Assembly: GCA_045110285.1 (NCBI GenBank)
Contig: JBGCGA010000013.1
Span: 1 to 64,000, forward strand
Length of the DNA: 64,000 nt
Direction: 5' to 3'
DNA from: Putridiphycobacter sp045110285
GTDB lineage: Bacteria > Bacteroidota > Bacteroidia > Flavobacteriales_D > Crocinitomicaceae
The notes under the pieces were generated by a model. It saw nothing but the letters and a program-made list of their open reading frames with translations. It ran no database searches and was not told the origin of the DNA. Shown here piece after piece: positions 35,337 through 44,212 of the stretch; the first letter of the stretch is position 1; every line of letters begins with the position of its first letter. Made by a program: the position numbers and the translations under genes.

Positions 35337-36369
35337 TTCGTTAACTGAAATATCATTTTTCAACTATGAGTATGTAAATCCCGAGTTACTATGGTTTTTA
35401 TTTGTTATTCCATTATTGGCAGCTTGGTACATTCTGGTAAAACTGAAGAAGTCTAAATCTTTAAATATCAGCTCAACAGATAATATTCAAACAACTAGAT
35501 TTAATATTTGGATATTTTTAAAACATTTTAATTTTGGTTTATTTTTGGCTGGCATCACTTTAGTTATTTTTGCATTCGCTCGACCTCAAGACTCTAAAGA
35601 TGTTGAGGAGTATCAGATAAAAAATATAGAGGGGATTGATGTCGTAATTTCGATCGATATTTCTGCAAGCATGCTAGCTCAGGATTTTAAACCAAATCGT
35701 TTAGAATCTGCGAAGAAAACAGCTCTAGATTTTATTCGAAAACGACCTAATGATAGAATTGGAATTGTGGCATATGAAGGAGAGGCATTTACACAGGCCC
35801 CTTTAACAACAGATCACAAACTTTTAGCGGCATTGCTACACGAAGTTCAGTCAGGACTTGTGGATCCAGGGACAGCAATAGGTTCGGGCCTGCTAACAGC
35901 CGTAAATCGATTGTACAAAAGTGAAACTAAAAGTAAAGTCATTATTCTACTAACAGATGGAGTGAACAATATGGGAGAGATTGATCCGCTCACAGCTGCT
36001 CAAGTTGCTAAAGAATATGGCATTACAGTATACACCATAGGAGTAGGCAAAAATGGATTTGCCCCATACCCTGTCAAAAATGTTTTCGGCTCGACACGAT
36101 TACAAGATATTGAGGTAGAAATAGACGAGGAACTTCTAAAAAACATTTCGGAAGAAACTGGAGGAGAGTACTTTCGAGCCCAGAATGAGAATGACCTGAA
36201 CGAAATTTATGACATCATAGATAAATTAGAAAAGTCAAAAGTTGGTGTTGTTGAATTTAAAATAAACCCTCCTGAAAAATACTATGGATTTTTATTTTTT
36301 GGACTCTTACTGATCATCATTTTTTATTCAGGAGAAAAAACAGTATTAAAAAGCATTTTTAATGACTAG
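35329..36369 (+). CDS. batA: BatA, VWA-domain membrane protein
   Basis: A 346-residue inner-membrane protein with two N-terminal helices (about 20-38 and 66-85). A von Willebrand A domain with a complete metal site follows: DISAS at residues 110-114, a later Thr in APLTTDH, and TDGVNNMGE. A C-terminal helix (about 320-335) follows, as usual for BatA. The Bat proteins, first described as aerotolerance factors in Bacteroides fragilis, form an envelope complex of uncertain function. It overlaps both neighbours by 8 bases, so all are translationally coupled. Confidence 0.93.
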   Translation: MNNSLTEISFFNYEYVNPELLWFLFVIPLLAAWYILVKLKKSKSLNISSTDNIQTTRFNIWIFLKHFNFGLFLAGITLVIFAFARPQDSKDVEEYQIKNIEGIDVVISIDISASMLAQDFKPNRLESAKKTALDFIRKRPNDRIGIVAYEGEAFTQAPLTTDHKLLAALLHEVQSGLVDPGTAIGSGLLTAVNRLYKSETKSKVIILLTDGVNNMGEIDPLTAAQVAKEYGITVYTIGVGKNGFAPYPVKNVFGSTRLQDIEVEIDEELLKNISEETGGEYFRAQNENDLNEIYDIIDKLEKSKVGVVEFKINPPEKYYGFLFFGLLLIIIFYSGEKTVLKSIFND

Positions 36370-37516
36370 CCAATACCAATATAAAATAAAATCTATTTTA
36401 ATTGCTACCATAGTATTTGAACTCATTTTTTGGGCAACACTAACTGGAATTTATTTCACTCTTGATGGTAATGAGCAATTTTTTAGAGTCGAGAATAAAA
36501 ATTGGTGGTATTTATTGCTTTTCATACCTATTCTACTGGTGGGTTTCTTTTTGGCATTGCGCTGGAAAAACACTACCATAAATAAACTTTCTGACACGAA
36601 ACTACTGCAGTACCTGATCCCTCCTATTTCATCTACTCGCGTATTTCTAAAGTTTATATTGTTCAAAACGGCAATTACCTTTTTTATTATTGCTTTATTA
36701 AATCCTCAATTTGGAACAGGAACAACAAAAGGTAAATCGGAAGGTGTAGAGATTGCCATTGCTCTTGATATATCTAACTCAATGAGGGCTCTTGACTTAG
36801 ACAATAAGAGAAGCAGATTAAAAATTGCAAAAATGAGCATAGAACGGCTAATGAAAAGTTTGCATGGAGACAGAGTTGCGCTTATTATTTTTGCAGGTGA
36901 AGCGTTTGTTCAAGTGCCTTTGACTGATGATTATGGCTCATTAAAAAGCTTTTTAAACTCAATTGATCCAGACATGCTATCAAATCAAGGCACAAATATT
37001 AGCGACGCGATAGAAACTTCATTATCTGCTTTTGATTTGGAAAACAACTTTAGTAAAACTATAATAATAATATCGGATGGTGAAGATCATGAAGGTGCAG
37101 CTATTGACCGTTCTATGGAGGCATTCGAAAAACAGGTAATTATTAATACAGTTGGTATGGGAACCACCAGTGGAACGGTAATTCCCAATATTATTAATGG
37201 AAAAAGAGCTGGCTTAAAGAAAGACAGCAAAGGGAAAACTGTAACTACTAAGGTTAACTCGAAGATGCTAACTAGCATTGCAAGAAAAGGCGGTGGAGAA
37301 TATGTTCAAGCACAAGGATCTTTCGTTGATTTACAACCACTAATTAATAATATCAACAGCCTAGAAAAAACTGAATTTGAGTCAAAATCATTTACAGATT
37401 ACCAAGACCAATTTCAATGGTTTATTGCAATAGGATTGTTATTTATTCTATTGTACTTTGTGCTACCAAACAAACAATTTAATAAAAATGAACCTCAATT
37501 AAATGAAAATGAATAG
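36362..37516 (+). CDS. batB: BatB, VWA-domain membrane protein
   Basis: A 384-residue paralogue of BatA with helices at about 13-33, 48-66, 98-113 and a last one near 360-378. The metal site is DISNS at 136-140, with VPLTDDYGSL and ISDGEDHEG completing it. It is slightly longer than BatA and, like other BatB proteins, carries a loop after the domain (IINGKRAGLKKDSKGKT). The gene overlaps batA by 8 bases and batC by 14. Confidence 0.92.
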   Translation: MTSQYQYKIKSILIATIVFELIFWATLTGIYFTLDGNEQFFRVENKNWWYLLLFIPILLVGFFLALRWKNTTINKLSDTKLLQYLIPPISSTRVFLKFILFKTAITFFIIALLNPQFGTGTTKGKSEGVEIAIALDISNSMRALDLDNKRSRLKIAKMSIERLMKSLHGDRVALIIFAGEAFVQVPLTDDYGSLKSFLNSIDPDMLSNQGTNISDAIETSLSAFDLENNFSKTIIIISDGEDHEGAAIDRSMEAFEKQVIINTVGMGTTSGTVIPNIINGKRAGLKKDSKGKTVTTKVNSKMLTSIARKGGGEYVQAQGSFVDLQPLINNINSLEKTEFESKSFTDYQDQFQWFIAIGLLFILLYFVLPNKQFNKNEPQLNENE

Positions 37517-38291
37517 ACTCTTATTAGTGATGATAATATTGCTATCCTTTAAAGCACTTTGTCAAAATAATACATTGAAAAACATGTATAATGGCAATAT
37601 GTTGTACAGTAATGCTTTTTATGAGGAGGCTATTGAAGAATACGAAAAAATAACAGCAAGCCTACCATTTCACTTTAAATCAAATTATAATTTAGGTAAT
37701 TCAAATTTTCGGCTAAAGGAATATGACAAAGCTATTGAGCATTACGAAAGTATTGTAGAAAAAGGCAAAACGAAATCTCTAAATGCTGATATTTACCACA
37801 ATATTGGTAACTGCTATGTGATGAAAAATGAATTTGAAGCTGCCATTCAAGCCTATAAAAATAGCTTAAAACTAAATCCATTTGCTGAAGACACCAGATA
37901 CAATTTGGCATTTGCAATGAAAATTTTAGAAGAACAAAAAAAGAAAGAAGAAAAGAATCAAGAACAAAAAGAAAATTCAGATCAAGACGAAAAAAATGAA
38001 GAGCAAAACAGCGAAAATGCTGAAAAATCAGATGACAAAAGTGATAAAAATCAAGAACCTGAAGACAAACAAGACAAGGAGAAAAATGATGTAAAAGAAA
38101 ACAATCAACAAGACAAAGACATTGACGAAAAAAATAAGAAAGAACAAAAAAACAAACCTGATATGCTCAGTAAAGAGCAAGCCAAGCGACTTTTAGAAGC
38201 AGCGGCACGGGCAGAGAAAGAAATACAGGAAAAAAAGGACGAAAAGCTTAAAATTGGAACTGGAAAGCCGAAAGCAAAAAAAGACTGGTAA
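37503..38291 (+). CDS. batC: BatC, TPR protein with charged low-complexity tail
   Basis: A 262-residue exported TPR protein with a signal peptide ending KALC before Gln. Three TPR units occupy residues 25-135 (YNLGNSNFRLKEYDKAIEHYE, HNIGNCYVMKNEFEAAIQAYK, then a partial one). About 75 residues of almost only E, K, D, N and Q follow, and a conserved C-terminal segment LSKEQAKRLLEAAARAEKE with a final KKDW. This is the usual BatC plan. The gene is co-transcribed within the Bat operon. Confidence 0.9.
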   Translation: MKMNRLLLVMIILLSFKALCQNNTLKNMYNGNMLYSNAFYEEAIEEYEKITASLPFHFKSNYNLGNSNFRLKEYDKAIEHYESIVEKGKTKSLNADIYHNIGNCYVMKNEFEAAIQAYKNSLKLNPFAEDTRYNLAFAMKILEEQKKKEEKNQEQKENSDQDEKNEEQNSENAEKSDDKSDKNQEPEDKQDKEKNDVKENNQQDKDIDEKNKKEQKNKPDMLSKEQAKRLLEAAARAEKEIQEKKDEKLKIGTGKPKAKKDW

Positions 38292-38300
38292 AAGTTAATA

Positions 38301-40028
38301 ATGAAAGCATTAAACACCATATTCTTAATACTAGTACTTCAATTCAATTTAATTGGGCAAAATGTTGAGGTAAAATCGTTTGTTGATAAAAGTGAGATTT
38401 TCACTAATGAAGTGATTACGTTTACAATTACTTCTAATGCAGATTGCGATATTTACACTCCAAATTTTGGTGGGTTAAAAATGATAGGCCAGCCTTTCCG
38501 TAGCTCTTCATCCATGACACTAGAGGTCAATGGCAGAGTAATTCAGCAGTCAAAACCATCTTTAATCTATCAGTTTGTAGCACCAAAAGCAGGAACATAT
38601 ACTATTTCAGCTATTCGTCTTTTGTGCAAAGGTAAAGAGTATAAAACAAAACCAATTAAAGTTACTGTAAAGTCAATACCTCAAAGTCAAAAAGTAACGA
38701 TACCAAAAAACAATAGTGACTTTTTTATAAAAATGAATGCCAGTAAAACATCTGTATTCCAGGGAGAGTCGTTTGTTTTAAGTTTGAAAGTATATTCTCT
38801 TAATCAGCCAGAAAACTTTGACAATCTAGAATTAGGAACATCTAAAGGCCTTATTAGAAATAATTTAAATCCTGATCAGAGAAATCTAAATTTCACAATA
38901 GAATTTATTCAAGGAAAAAAATACTACACTACAGTAATCAATTCTGAATTGTGCTTTGCGCAAAATACTGGAAAAATTGAAATTAGTCCAGCTCTTGTAT
39001 CAGCAGTTTTCAGCCGGGGATTTTTCCAAAAATCTAGAAAAGAAGCAAATTCTAATGCGTTAACTATAGCAGTAAAACCAAGAAAAGAGGCAGCACCTGA
39101 AAATGATAATGGCTTAGTTGGTACCTTTTCACTTTCCGCAGCAACTGAAAAATTTGTGTATTCTGTTGGAGAAGCCATAGATTTGCAGATAAAGATTTCA
39201 GGAAACGGCAATTTAAATACATTCGATACACCTAATTTACAAGTACATGAAAATTTTGAAGTGTTCGATCCTGAAGTTACAGACAGTCTTAAATATGATG
39301 TAGATGGAATTACTGGAAATATTTCTTACAATTTCGTAATCATTCCAAAAGCGGCAGGTCAATATAAAATTCCTCCCATTTCGTTCTCATACTTCGATTT
39401 AGATTCAGAATCTTATCAATCAAAAAGCACCGATACTATATTTCTAAAAATTAAAGAAGGTCAAGCGAATATCAATCCTGAATCTGGAGTCAATTCTGCT
39501 AGTTCTGGTGCGGAAAATTCTTTGAGCGATATTAGGTACTCTGAATCATTTAGCGATCAAGAATTGAACCATAACAGCTTTATAATCAAAAAAATATGGT
39601 TTTACTTGCTAATAGTGATTCTTGTGTTTATGGTTTGGTTTTTTATCAACCAGCATGTTAAAAATCAAACAGATTCCCATCAGCTAAAAAATTCTATAAA
39701 AGTAAGCCGAAAAGAGTCTTTGTTGAGACTTAAAACAGCCAAAAGATTGGCAAATGAACAACAAAATAAAGACGCTATTACAGAATTAAGTATTGCCTTA
39801 AAAAGCTTCATCAAGCAAAAAAATAACCTTTCTAACTACGACATGAGTAGCCATCAAATAGTTGAATTCTATACAAAAAAGTATTGGAGTCAAGCAGACT
39901 TAGCTCTTCTTCAAAATATTTGGAGTCAAATTGACATGTTCCAATATGCCCCTATTTCTTCCAACAAACTGGATGACTTAATAAAAAACACGGAATTATT
40001 AATTGATAAAATTGACCAAACCGAATGA
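38301..40028 (+). CDS. batD: BatD, oxygen-tolerance protein
   Basis: A 575-residue exported protein with a signal peptide ending NLIG before Gln. Two Ig-like beta domains follow: VEVKSFVDKSEIFTNEVITFTI starts the first, and GEAIDLQIKISGNGNLNTF belongs to the second. A transmembrane helix lies at about 432-450 (WFYLLIVILVFMVWFFI), and a helical cytosolic tail with RLKTAKRLANEQQ closes the protein. This is the standard BatD (DUF7507/BatD family) plan. It starts 9 bases after batC and overlaps batE by 4 (ATGA). Confidence 0.92.
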   Translation: MKALNTIFLILVLQFNLIGQNVEVKSFVDKSEIFTNEVITFTITSNADCDIYTPNFGGLKMIGQPFRSSSSMTLEVNGRVIQQSKPSLIYQFVAPKAGTYTISAIRLLCKGKEYKTKPIKVTVKSIPQSQKVTIPKNNSDFFIKMNASKTSVFQGESFVLSLKVYSLNQPENFDNLELGTSKGLIRNNLNPDQRNLNFTIEFIQGKKYYTTVINSELCFAQNTGKIEISPALVSAVFSRGFFQKSRKEANSNALTIAVKPRKEAAPENDNGLVGTFSLSAATEKFVYSVGEAIDLQIKISGNGNLNTFDTPNLQVHENFEVFDPEVTDSLKYDVDGITGNISYNFVIIPKAAGQYKIPPISFSYFDLDSESYQSKSTDTIFLKIKEGQANINPESGVNSASSGAENSLSDIRYSESFSDQELNHNSFIIKKIWFYLLIVILVFMVWFFINQHVKNQTDSHQLKNSIKVSRKESLLRLKTAKRLANEQQNKDAITELSIALKSFIKQKNNLSNYDMSSHQIVEFYTKKYWSQADLALLQNIWSQIDMFQYAPISSNKLDDLIKNTELLIDKIDQTE

Positions 40029-40765
40029 AAGCATTTTATCTCTTTATCGCCCTGCTATTCTGTAATTTTAGCTTTAGTTCAGACTCTAGAAAAACTGAAG
40101 CAGATTCAGCTTATCTTGCGGGTGACTACAGCTACTCTTTAAAACTATATTCGCAATTATTAAATGAGTATCCCCATTCCGCACTTCTTTACTTTAAATT
40201 GGGAAATACTTATTTCAAAAATAATGAGCGAGGAAAAGCTATATGGGCTTATTACAGAGCTAAAAAACTAGCGCCAAACCATGAGGATATTAATTACAAT
40301 TTAAATTATGTTTTGAATTTGTCTGAGATCGAAATCGAAAGTCAAATATTTGATTTTTCTAACCGGATAACCAAGTTTTTATATGGCAGAGGCACCAATT
40401 TTTGGGCATATTTAACATTAATTTTCACTTTTATAGGAACACTGTTTTTTTATTTATTCAAAACTATAAAAGGCAAAAACAAACAGAGGATATTTCTTGT
40501 GGTTAGCATTTGCTCGGCACTAGTTTTTATTATTAGTTTTTCCTTAGCAATTTTGCATTACAGATATATTAACACACTTGATCAAGGAATTATTATTGAG
40601 AACGCTGTAGAAGTAAAAACAGCTCCGTCGGATAATGAGACAACTAGAATTGAATTGAGCGAAGGCATGAAGTTTAAATTAAAAGAAAAACAAAACGATT
40701 GGTTCAGAATAGAATTAGGCCAAGGTGAAGGTTGGATTAAAAAATCATCTGCTCTTCTATTTTAG
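40025..40765 (+). CDS. batE: BatE, TPR and SH3-domain protein
   Basis: A 246-residue protein with a signal peptide ending in FSFSS (not followed by Gln). Two TPR units lie at 30-100 (LYFKLGNTYFKNNERGKAIWAYYRAKKL). Two transmembrane helices follow (about 130-147 and 158-178), then a bacterial SH3 domain (VEVKTAPSDNETTRIELSEG, WFRIELGQGEGWIK). This completes the operon moxR, DUF58, membrane protein, batA, B, C, D and E. No terminator is visible in the 16 bases to the convergent gene. Confidence 0.9.
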   Translation: MKAFYLFIALLFCNFSFSSDSRKTEADSAYLAGDYSYSLKLYSQLLNEYPHSALLYFKLGNTYFKNNERGKAIWAYYRAKKLAPNHEDINYNLNYVLNLSEIEIESQIFDFSNRITKFLYGRGTNFWAYLTLIFTFIGTLFFYLFKTIKGKNKQRIFLVVSICSALVFIISFSLAILHYRYINTLDQGIIIENAVEVKTAPSDNETTRIELSEGMKFKLKEKQNDWFRIELGQGEGWIKKSSALLF

Positions 40766-40781
40766 CATTGCAAATCTGCCT

Positions 40782-41309
40782 CTATCCCACTCTTTCCAGT
40801 TCACCATCTCTAATATTGTGATACAAATAACTTGATAAATGCAAGGACTCATCTCTGGTGGCCCTTTGTCCTAGTTTGGCAATAATATATAAAGAGGCAA
40901 TAAGGCTTAGCATAATTGGCAAAAAATAGATCCATAGAGAATCAATTCCTAAATTCCATTGAGCCATCCCATACATTCCTCCAAATAAACAAATGAAACC
41001 AAGTAATGTATATAAAAAAACAAATAATACCCATACTTTGTGACGAGGACCAATAACTACCCGTATAAATGATCCTTCTTCCGCTTCATTCTTTTCAATT
41101 GATGCCCTGAGTTCAGGCGACCAATACTTTTGAGATTCATTTGGAATATCCAGATAGAAAACATCTAGTACTTTTCTTCCTAAAACCGTATCATCAGATT
41201 TTAATCCTGCCATTAGGTTTTCAATCACTTTATCTGCTGGTAAAGTGGATTTCAGTTTAAAACGTGGACGGATTTCAATGAAATCACCATCTGCTCTATT
41301 AAATGGCAT
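40782..41309 (-). CDS. Two-helix membrane protein of unknown function
   Basis: I choose the ATG at 41309 (MPFNRADGDFIE). An upstream in-frame ATG at 41357 would add 16 hydrophobic residues encoded in the A/T-rich promoter region of ribBA. The 175-residue product has a cytosolic N-terminal beta part (IEIRPRFKLKSTLPADKVIENL). It is followed by a central SWSPEL-like segment and two transmembrane helices (about 90-112 and 120-142). The N-terminus fits a small domain that binds a ligand and feeds into membrane helices, but I do not recognise a named family. Confidence 0.6.
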   Translation of the reverse strand: MPFNRADGDFIEIRPRFKLKSTLPADKVIENLMAGLKSDDTVLGRKVLDVFYLDIPNESQKYWSPELRASIEKNEAEEGSFIRVVIGPRHKVWVLFVFLYTLLGFICLFGGMYGMAQWNLGIDSLWIYFLPIMLSLIASLYIIAKLGQRATRDESLHLSSYLYHNIRDGELERVG

Positions 41310-41397
41310 AGGATTAAATTTTATTAAATAAATATAACAAATAAGTATTAAATACACTTAATTGAATCAATTCTGCATTCAATCTCAATCTAAACCT

Positions 41398-41405
41398 TAA
41401 TTTTG
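41398..41405 (+). promoter_or_regulatory. Candidate -7 promoter element of ribBA
   Basis: TAATTTTG matches TAnnTTTG exactly and ends 17 bases before the ribBA start. No FMN riboswitch-like structure is apparent in this short leader. Confidence 0.5.
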
Positions 41406-41422
41406 TACGCAAATTAACAGAC

Positions 41423-42538
41423 ATGAGTTTTAAATTGGACAAAATTGAAGATGCGATAGCAGACATAAAAGCTGGCAAAGTAATTATTGTAGTTGATGAC
41501 GAAGACAGGGAAAATGAAGGTGATTTTATAGCTGCTGCTGAAATGGTTAACCCCGAAATGATCAATTTTATGGCAACTCATGGTCGTGGGCTCATATGCG
41601 CGCCATTAACTGAAGACAGATGTGATGAACTCAGTTTAAATATGATGGTTGAGGACAATACAGTTTTACACAACACGCAATTTACAGTATCCGTTGACTT
41701 AATTGGACACGGTTGTACAACTGGAATTTCTGCTTATGATCGGTCTCAAACCATAAAATTCTTAACGCTTTCAGACACAAAGCCATCAGATTTAGGTCGT
41801 CCCGGACATATTTTTCCGCTAAAAGCAAAAAAAGGTGGCGTTTTAAGAAGAGCTGGGCATACTGAGGCCTCTATTGATATTGCTAAATTAGCAGGTATGA
41901 AACCCGCTGGAATTTTAGTCGAAATTTTAAATGAAGACGGGTCAATGGCTCGCCTTCCTCAGCTAATACCAGTTGCAGAAAAGTTTGACTTAAAAATAAT
42001 TTCAATTGCAGATTTAATTGCTTACAGAATGCAAAACGAGTCATTAATTGAAAAAACAATAGAGGTTGACTTCCCTACACTTTGGGGCGATTTTAAATTG
42101 GCGGCATACAAACAAACCACTACAGACGAAGAGCATATTGTACTTTACAAAGGCGAATGGACAGCAGACGAATCTGTTTTGGTGCGGGTAGAATCTTCTG
42201 CTTTTTCGCATAATTTACTAGATGCAGTGCGTTCAGACAAACAATCGAATATTAGTGCGGCCTTACAATTAATTAACGAGCATGAGCAAGGCATATTATT
42301 GTTTATGCAACAAGGTGAAAAAGTGGAAACAATAGTGGAAACCATCCAATCATACAGCAACGAAAAGATTGGCAGAAAAATGGATTCAAAAGATTACGGA
42401 ATAGGTTCACAAATTTTACGTGGTTTGGGTGTAAAAAAACTAAAACTTGTTACCAATAGCAACCAATTAAACGAAACCGTTATTAATGCTTACGGTTTAG
42501 AAGTAGTTGAAACTGTTCCTTTTGTAAAAAAAGGATAA
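41423..42538 (+). CDS. ribB: RibBA-type protein: active DHBP synthase, degenerate GTP cyclohydrolase II
   Basis: A 371-residue two-domain riboflavin protein. The first half is a complete 3,4-dihydroxy-2-butanone-4-phosphate synthase: DDEDRENEGDFIAAAE at 25-40, THGRGLICAPL, and RRAGHTEASIDIAKLAG at 142-157. The second half keeps the GTP cyclohydrolase II length and its DYGIGSQIL segment (324-332). However, the zinc ligands C...C-x-C are replaced by Ala260, Ser271 and Lys273 (ESSAF, then RSDKQ instead of RCDCG), and the RQEGRGIGL catalytic block reads MQQGEKVET. GTP hydrolysis is therefore unlikely, and a separate ribA should exist elsewhere. Confidence 0.9.
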   Translation: MSFKLDKIEDAIADIKAGKVIIVVDDEDRENEGDFIAAAEMVNPEMINFMATHGRGLICAPLTEDRCDELSLNMMVEDNTVLHNTQFTVSVDLIGHGCTTGISAYDRSQTIKFLTLSDTKPSDLGRPGHIFPLKAKKGGVLRRAGHTEASIDIAKLAGMKPAGILVEILNEDGSMARLPQLIPVAEKFDLKIISIADLIAYRMQNESLIEKTIEVDFPTLWGDFKLAAYKQTTTDEEHIVLYKGEWTADESVLVRVESSAFSHNLLDAVRSDKQSNISAALQLINEHEQGILLFMQQGEKVETIVETIQSYSNEKIGRKMDSKDYGIGSQILRGLGVKKLKLVTNSNQLNETVINAYGLEVVETVPFVKKG

Positions 42539-42555
42539 GATTAAAGATAATAATT

Positions 42556-43035
42556 ATGAGTGCAATTAGTCCACAAAACATTGAAAACGCTATTAAAAAA
42601 ATAGATGGCTTAAATGAAGATGCTTTAGACAAAATTATTGAAACCTATGCCTTAAAGCAAGAAGATTTACTCGGACATGTAATGCAAGCAGGTGTTGAAT
42701 ATGAGAACGAAGACTTAAACACATTTTCAATTTACTATTTTGCAATTGTTATGGCTGCTTTTGATGATGCAAAACTTAAGCTCAACACCATCACACAGGA
42801 TGACATTGACGATTTTCAAGAACCATTCGTTCTTGCCTTAGATGAAATTAATAAAAATGAAGACTACACACCGCTTCACGAGCTCATAAACCAACCTAAT
42901 TTGACCATTTTTATGGCAAACGAAATTGATGCCGAAGACGAAGATGGTGAAGTTTTAGCTGAAGAAACCAAAACGCAATTATTTATTGTCATGTCGTCAA
43001 TGATTGGTCTGATGAATAAGGCCATAACTAAGTGA
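42556..43035 (+). CDS. Acidic helical protein of unknown function
   Basis: A 159-residue acidic, probably all-helical cytosolic protein (MSAISPQNIENAIKKIDGL, then EDLLGHVMQAGVEYENEDLN and a C-terminal VMSSMIGLMNKAITK). It has no signal peptide or recognisable motif. It lies 17 bases after ribBA, and its stop overlaps the start of the thioesterase gene (TGATG), so a shared transcript is likely. Similar small proteins with YFAIVMAAFDD-like helices occur in Flavobacteriia, without known function. Confidence 0.6.
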   Translation: MSAISPQNIENAIKKIDGLNEDALDKIIETYALKQEDLLGHVMQAGVEYENEDLNTFSIYYFAIVMAAFDDAKLKLNTITQDDIDDFQEPFVLALDEINKNEDYTPLHELINQPNLTIFMANEIDAEDEDGEVLAEETKTQLFIVMSSMIGLMNKAITK

Positions 43036-43442
43036 TGCTATCCCCTAACAAAATAGTTAAAAAAATGATGGCAGATGATGCCATGAGCCAATGGTTAGGG
43101 ATTCAAATTACTACAATAGCACCAGGAAATGTTGTGTTGCAAATGGTTGTTAGACCAGAAATGGTTAATGGGTTTGGAATCGCACATGGTGGAATTACCT
43201 ATTCATTATCAGACACCTGTTTGGCCTTCTCTTCAAATAGTCACGGTCTTAAGGCTGTTTCAGTTGAAACTTCCATTTCTCATCTAAAACCTGTGAAAGT
43301 TGACGATATTTTGAAAACTGAAATAGAGGAAATAAATTTAAGTAGTCGATTTGGGATTTATCAGGTAAAGGTAATTAATCAAAATTCTGAACTTGTGTCT
43401 GTCTTCAAAGGGACAATGTACAGGAAAGATGAATGGACCTAG
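43035..43442 (+). CDS. PaaI-family hotdog thioesterase
   Basis: The start is the ATG at 43035, which overlaps the preceding stop as TGATG; a GTG 3 bases upstream would only add one residue. The 135-residue product is a single hotdog domain with the PaaI pattern NGFGIAHGGITYSLSDTCLAF, in which N, H-G-G and the acidic residue form the active site. It probably hydrolyses an aryl- or short acyl-CoA. No phenylacetate pathway genes are visible, so the substrate is open. The stop codon CTAG is shared with the convergent gene on the other strand. Confidence 0.85.
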   Translation: MLSPNKIVKKMMADDAMSQWLGIQITTIAPGNVVLQMVVRPEMVNGFGIAHGGITYSLSDTCLAFSSNSHGLKAVSVETSISHLKPVKVDDILKTEIEEINLSSRFGIYQVKVINQNSELVSVFKGTMYRKDEWT

Positions 43443-44125
43443 AAGTTTAGCTGCATTCCTCTTCTCATTAATCTTTTCTTCTTTCGAGCCTCTTTCTTTC
43501 GCTTTTTCACAAGCGCTTTATACCTTTTCTTTTTTTCTTTTAATCGCTTTTCTTCCTCTTTAAAATCGGCTTTAGTTATTAGCTTAGGTTTCGATTTTAT
43601 AATTATTTTCCCGTCCTCTATTTCTCTTATAATGTATTCTAAAACATAATTCTCTTTTTTAATATAAGCAGCTTTTATGTCTTGTTCAAACATTTTTCCC
43701 ATCAAATTAAAAACCATGGCATCATCCTTTCCTCTGTATTTTCTAACAATGTCATATACCGTACTACCAGTTTCTCTTCCAATTAGACTCATCAGTACTT
43801 TTCCTTCCGATATGTATAAATCAAGCATGGCATACTTAAAATTGCTTTTTAATTCTTTATATGAAATTTTGCAATGCTTATTGCGTTTTCGTCTTTTCTC
43901 AATGCTTTGCAAATCACCTTCAAGCTGATTTAAAACATTAGCAGCATACAAAGCGTAGGGATATACTTTTATCACTCTTGGCTTTAAGTATTTATATTGT
44001 TTCTGAAATTCAGCATCAACCACTTCAATTGGCTTTATATGTGAATTAGGCAATAGAATGGCCTCCGTTTGACCAATTGCTGTCACACTCACTAAAAAAA
44101 CCACTATAAAGAGTAAATATTTCAT
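43439..44125 (-). CDS. DUF4294 family exported protein
   Basis: I choose the ATG at 44125, which gives a clean signal peptide (MKYLLFIVVFLVSVTAIG, then Gln). A frame starting at 44194 would put 23 odd residues before it. The 228-residue product contains RVIKVYPYALYAANVLNQLE, ISEGKVLMSLIGRETG and VRKYRGKDDAMVFNLMGKMF. This is the DUF4294 pattern of Bacteroidota periplasmic proteins. The C-terminus is a very basic coiled tail (KRLKEKKKRYKALVKKRKKE). Function unknown. Confidence 0.82.
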   Translation of the reverse strand: MKYLLFIVVFLVSVTAIGQTEAILLPNSHIKPIEVVDAEFQKQYKYLKPRVIKVYPYALYAANVLNQLEGDLQSIEKRRKRNKHCKISYKELKSNFKYAMLDLYISEGKVLMSLIGRETGSTVYDIVRKYRGKDDAMVFNLMGKMFEQDIKAAYIKKENYVLEYIIREIEDGKIIIKSKPKLITKADFKEEEKRLKEKKKRYKALVKKRKKEARKKKRLMRRGMQLNF

Positions 44126-44212
44126 AACTGAACTTTTTGCAGACAGTGTAAATACAATTTCCGTTCCTAAAATTAGTTCTAGAATTCGTATCATTGTAAA
44201 TATACGTGTTTT

